Source: Siphonodentalium dalli (taxonomy: Eukaryota; Mollusca; Scaphopoda; Gadilida; Siphonodentaliidae). From it: a stretch of DNA of 64,000 nucleotides. The notes below the pieces were generated by a model, which was given only the letters and a program-made list of their open reading frames with translations, made no database searches and was not told the DNA's origin. Position 1 is the stretch's first letter. Every line of letters starts with the position of its first letter. The DNA lies in assembly GCA_032622095.1 (NCBI GenBank), contig CP136062.1:51969349-52033348 (forward strand), written 5' to 3'. Position numbers and translations under genes: made by a program. This document shows, one piece after another, positions 62,527 to 64,000 of the stretch.

Positions 62527-62640
62527 TTATACATCAGATACATGAATAATTCATTACCGAAAATACAATATTTTTAGTTTTGATTCGGTACGCACGGTAA
62601 ATACGGAGTACCGCGGCTACCGCCCATCTCTAATCATTAT

Positions 62641-63340
62641 CCATAACATGAATATGATGCCAATCGCGCACATGTTGTTTTGTTTTTTATGTCATTGCTT
62701 TATGTGCATTAACTGTGTTATAACACCGGCCTACCTAAGCATTGTTAGAATGGAATTCTATGAGACTGAACACAACACAATTCATGTCGAATCTCATCTT
62801 CTTCTTTTTTTAAATAAAAGACTGCGAACTCCAGGAAGGAAAGATTTTCTTGCGTTCGTTGTTTGGTTGTTTTGCTTTTGCTTCAGCGACTTCCGGATAA
62901 TTTTGTATTCGTACCTTAATGTGTTCATACCAAGGGAAGGGTACGGTGAATCCTTCGTACACCCCCCGGCGGCAAAACAAACTGCAAAATAATGTTGTTT
63001 CCCTGCTTGATCGACAATTTTGTTTATGTTACATGGTCACACTGTAGAATCGTTTATTTGATTCTCCGAATAAACCACTGATCCATCGATAAGCCGAGTT
63101 CACACAATACACAAATAGGCCTAGGCCTTTTTTTATGTTTACGTCATTTTGTCTAATTACCCTGGCCTGCCTTTAAGACCTTATAGATAGGAACACAAAG
63201 AGAAGGGACAAGGCACCATTTTGGCATCAAAATAATTTATTTTGCTGGATAATATGTTCACAATGAATTGACACTTATGAACAAATAAATAATCTTACCA
63301 CTCTCCTGTCAAACCTCATTCATACGGAAACGGGCCCACT
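62641..63340. other. No gene recognised
   Basis: A 114-codon plus frame (62648-62992) is hydrophobic and lacks any recognised family, introns or repeat homology. I would not call it a gene. Confidence 0.4.
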
Positions 63341-63565
63341 CGCCCCAGGGCCAGCTCGCCCCAGTCGACCTGGGCCAGCTCGCCCCGAGCCAGCTCGCCC
63401 GGGCCAGCTCGCCCCAAGGGATAATGTCTTATTTAAGTTGTCGTTTTGGGGTCGTTTTGCTTGCTTTCTCTGGCTTACAGTCAAGTGATACCCGAGTCAA
63501 GTGATACCATACAAAGTGATACCCAAAATCGGTCAACTGATACCCAAGATGTGTATCATTGAATT
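63341..63565. repeat. GC-rich 15 bp tandem repeat followed by GTGATACC repeats
   Basis: CAGCTCGCCCCGGGCC-like units (about 63343-63417) are tandem and strikingly GC-rich for this window. At 63483-63552 GTGATACCC/CAAGTGATACC recurs four to five times. Confidence 0.75.
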
Positions 63566-64000
63566 TGGAATGTTGAGTTAATATACACACATTCGAGATC
63601 ATTATTTGTCCGAACGTCGACGTCGGAATATACTCCATTCCTCGATCGAAAATGTGCTTGAGTCGAGCCACTGCCGTTGTATATAGTCGCAGATACAACG
63701 GAACATATTTGTGGTTATGATGTCAGAGAGAGAGAGAGTGAGTAGATGGGCGCGAAGCGCCCGGGATGGTCGAACAGATCGAGTGATCTTCTCCTTCACC
63801 GTACAGTTTATTGTTGTTGGAGATATAGCACACAGAAAATAGTCATGCCTGAACACGGCAAAAGCGGACACAATTGAATTAATGTTATCTCTTTGATTGA
63901 ATTCATTGGATGGATTGTTTGGGGAAGAGCCCACGAGCTTTAATATGGGGTGTGAGGGGTGTCCCGGTGGGTCCCTTTGATATATGGTTGAGCTGAGCGT
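63566..64000. other. No gene recognised
   Basis: A 110-codon minus frame (63602-63934) has no recognised family. A GA run (63726-63740) and CGCGAAGCGCCCGGG occur here. The window end truncates whatever follows. Confidence 0.4.

Larger units (their letters stand above)
58599..62632. mobile_element. 4.0 kb hAT-type element with nested insertions
   Basis: TAGAGATGGGTGGTA at the left, TACCGCCCATCTCTA at the right, flanked by the 8 bp duplication ATCATTAT (58591-58598, 62633-62640). Subterminal CGGTATCGGTAA-type motifs occur on the left and ACGGTAAATACGG on the right. It contains elements at 59842-60945, 60958-61532 and 61543-62526. No transposase recognised. Confidence 0.9.

Noticed and set aside
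63602-63934. 110-codon minus frame as a gene
   Set aside because: No recognisable family or splice support; low-complexity GA and Arg-rich parts.

Overview
The window is eukaryotic, AT-rich and dominated by transposons. It most likely comes from a marine invertebrate, and a mollusc is my best guess. The reasons are one intron-rich animal gene, and several repeat families built like the bivalve 'pearl'/Helentron-associated elements: about 160 bp tandem core units, a GGAC-type microsatellite and a terminal hairpin. The species call is inference.

One gene can be reconstructed completely: a TCAIM orthologue (T-cell activation inhibitor, mitochondrial) on the minus strand. It has nine coding exons between 57408 and 23881. 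All eight junctions have GT/AG sites and matching phases, and the exons join to a 486-residue open frame ending in a stop. The predicted protein has an Arg-rich presequence-like N-terminus, an HPD tripeptide of J-domain type, and the conserved IPWDW-type C-terminus. Just downstream are decayed copies of its last two exons (21.5 kb, 23.4 kb) and a tandem repeat of the stop-codon region (23.8 kb). Two further exon-like minus-strand frames (20756-21076, 27463-27592) were not recognised.

Layout. 1-980: no recognised feature. 980-13145: a head-to-tail chain of about twelve related repeat units, each ending in a microsatellite, with local tandem duplications. 13.1-23.9 kb: a nest of MITEs (short TTAA-flanked, hAT-like, TA-flanked). 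23.9-57.4 kb: TCAIM, whose introns hold nearly every DNA-transposon type here. These include a 7.75 kb TIR-bounded block (29927-37681) carrying a tandem duplication and a nested 4.3 kb hAT-type element that itself carries two satellite arrays; a Harbinger-like element inside a MITE; a broken LINE; and a TA-flanked 2.95 kb element. 57.4-64 kb: a 4.0 kb hAT-type element (58599-62632) containing at least three nested elements, one of which carries a perfect match to the histone-mRNA stem-loop consensus.

Many elements were delimited from the sequence alone by terminal inverted repeats plus target-site duplications, including six 8 bp duplications. No intact transposase or reverse transcriptase was seen, so nearly all copies look non-autonomous.
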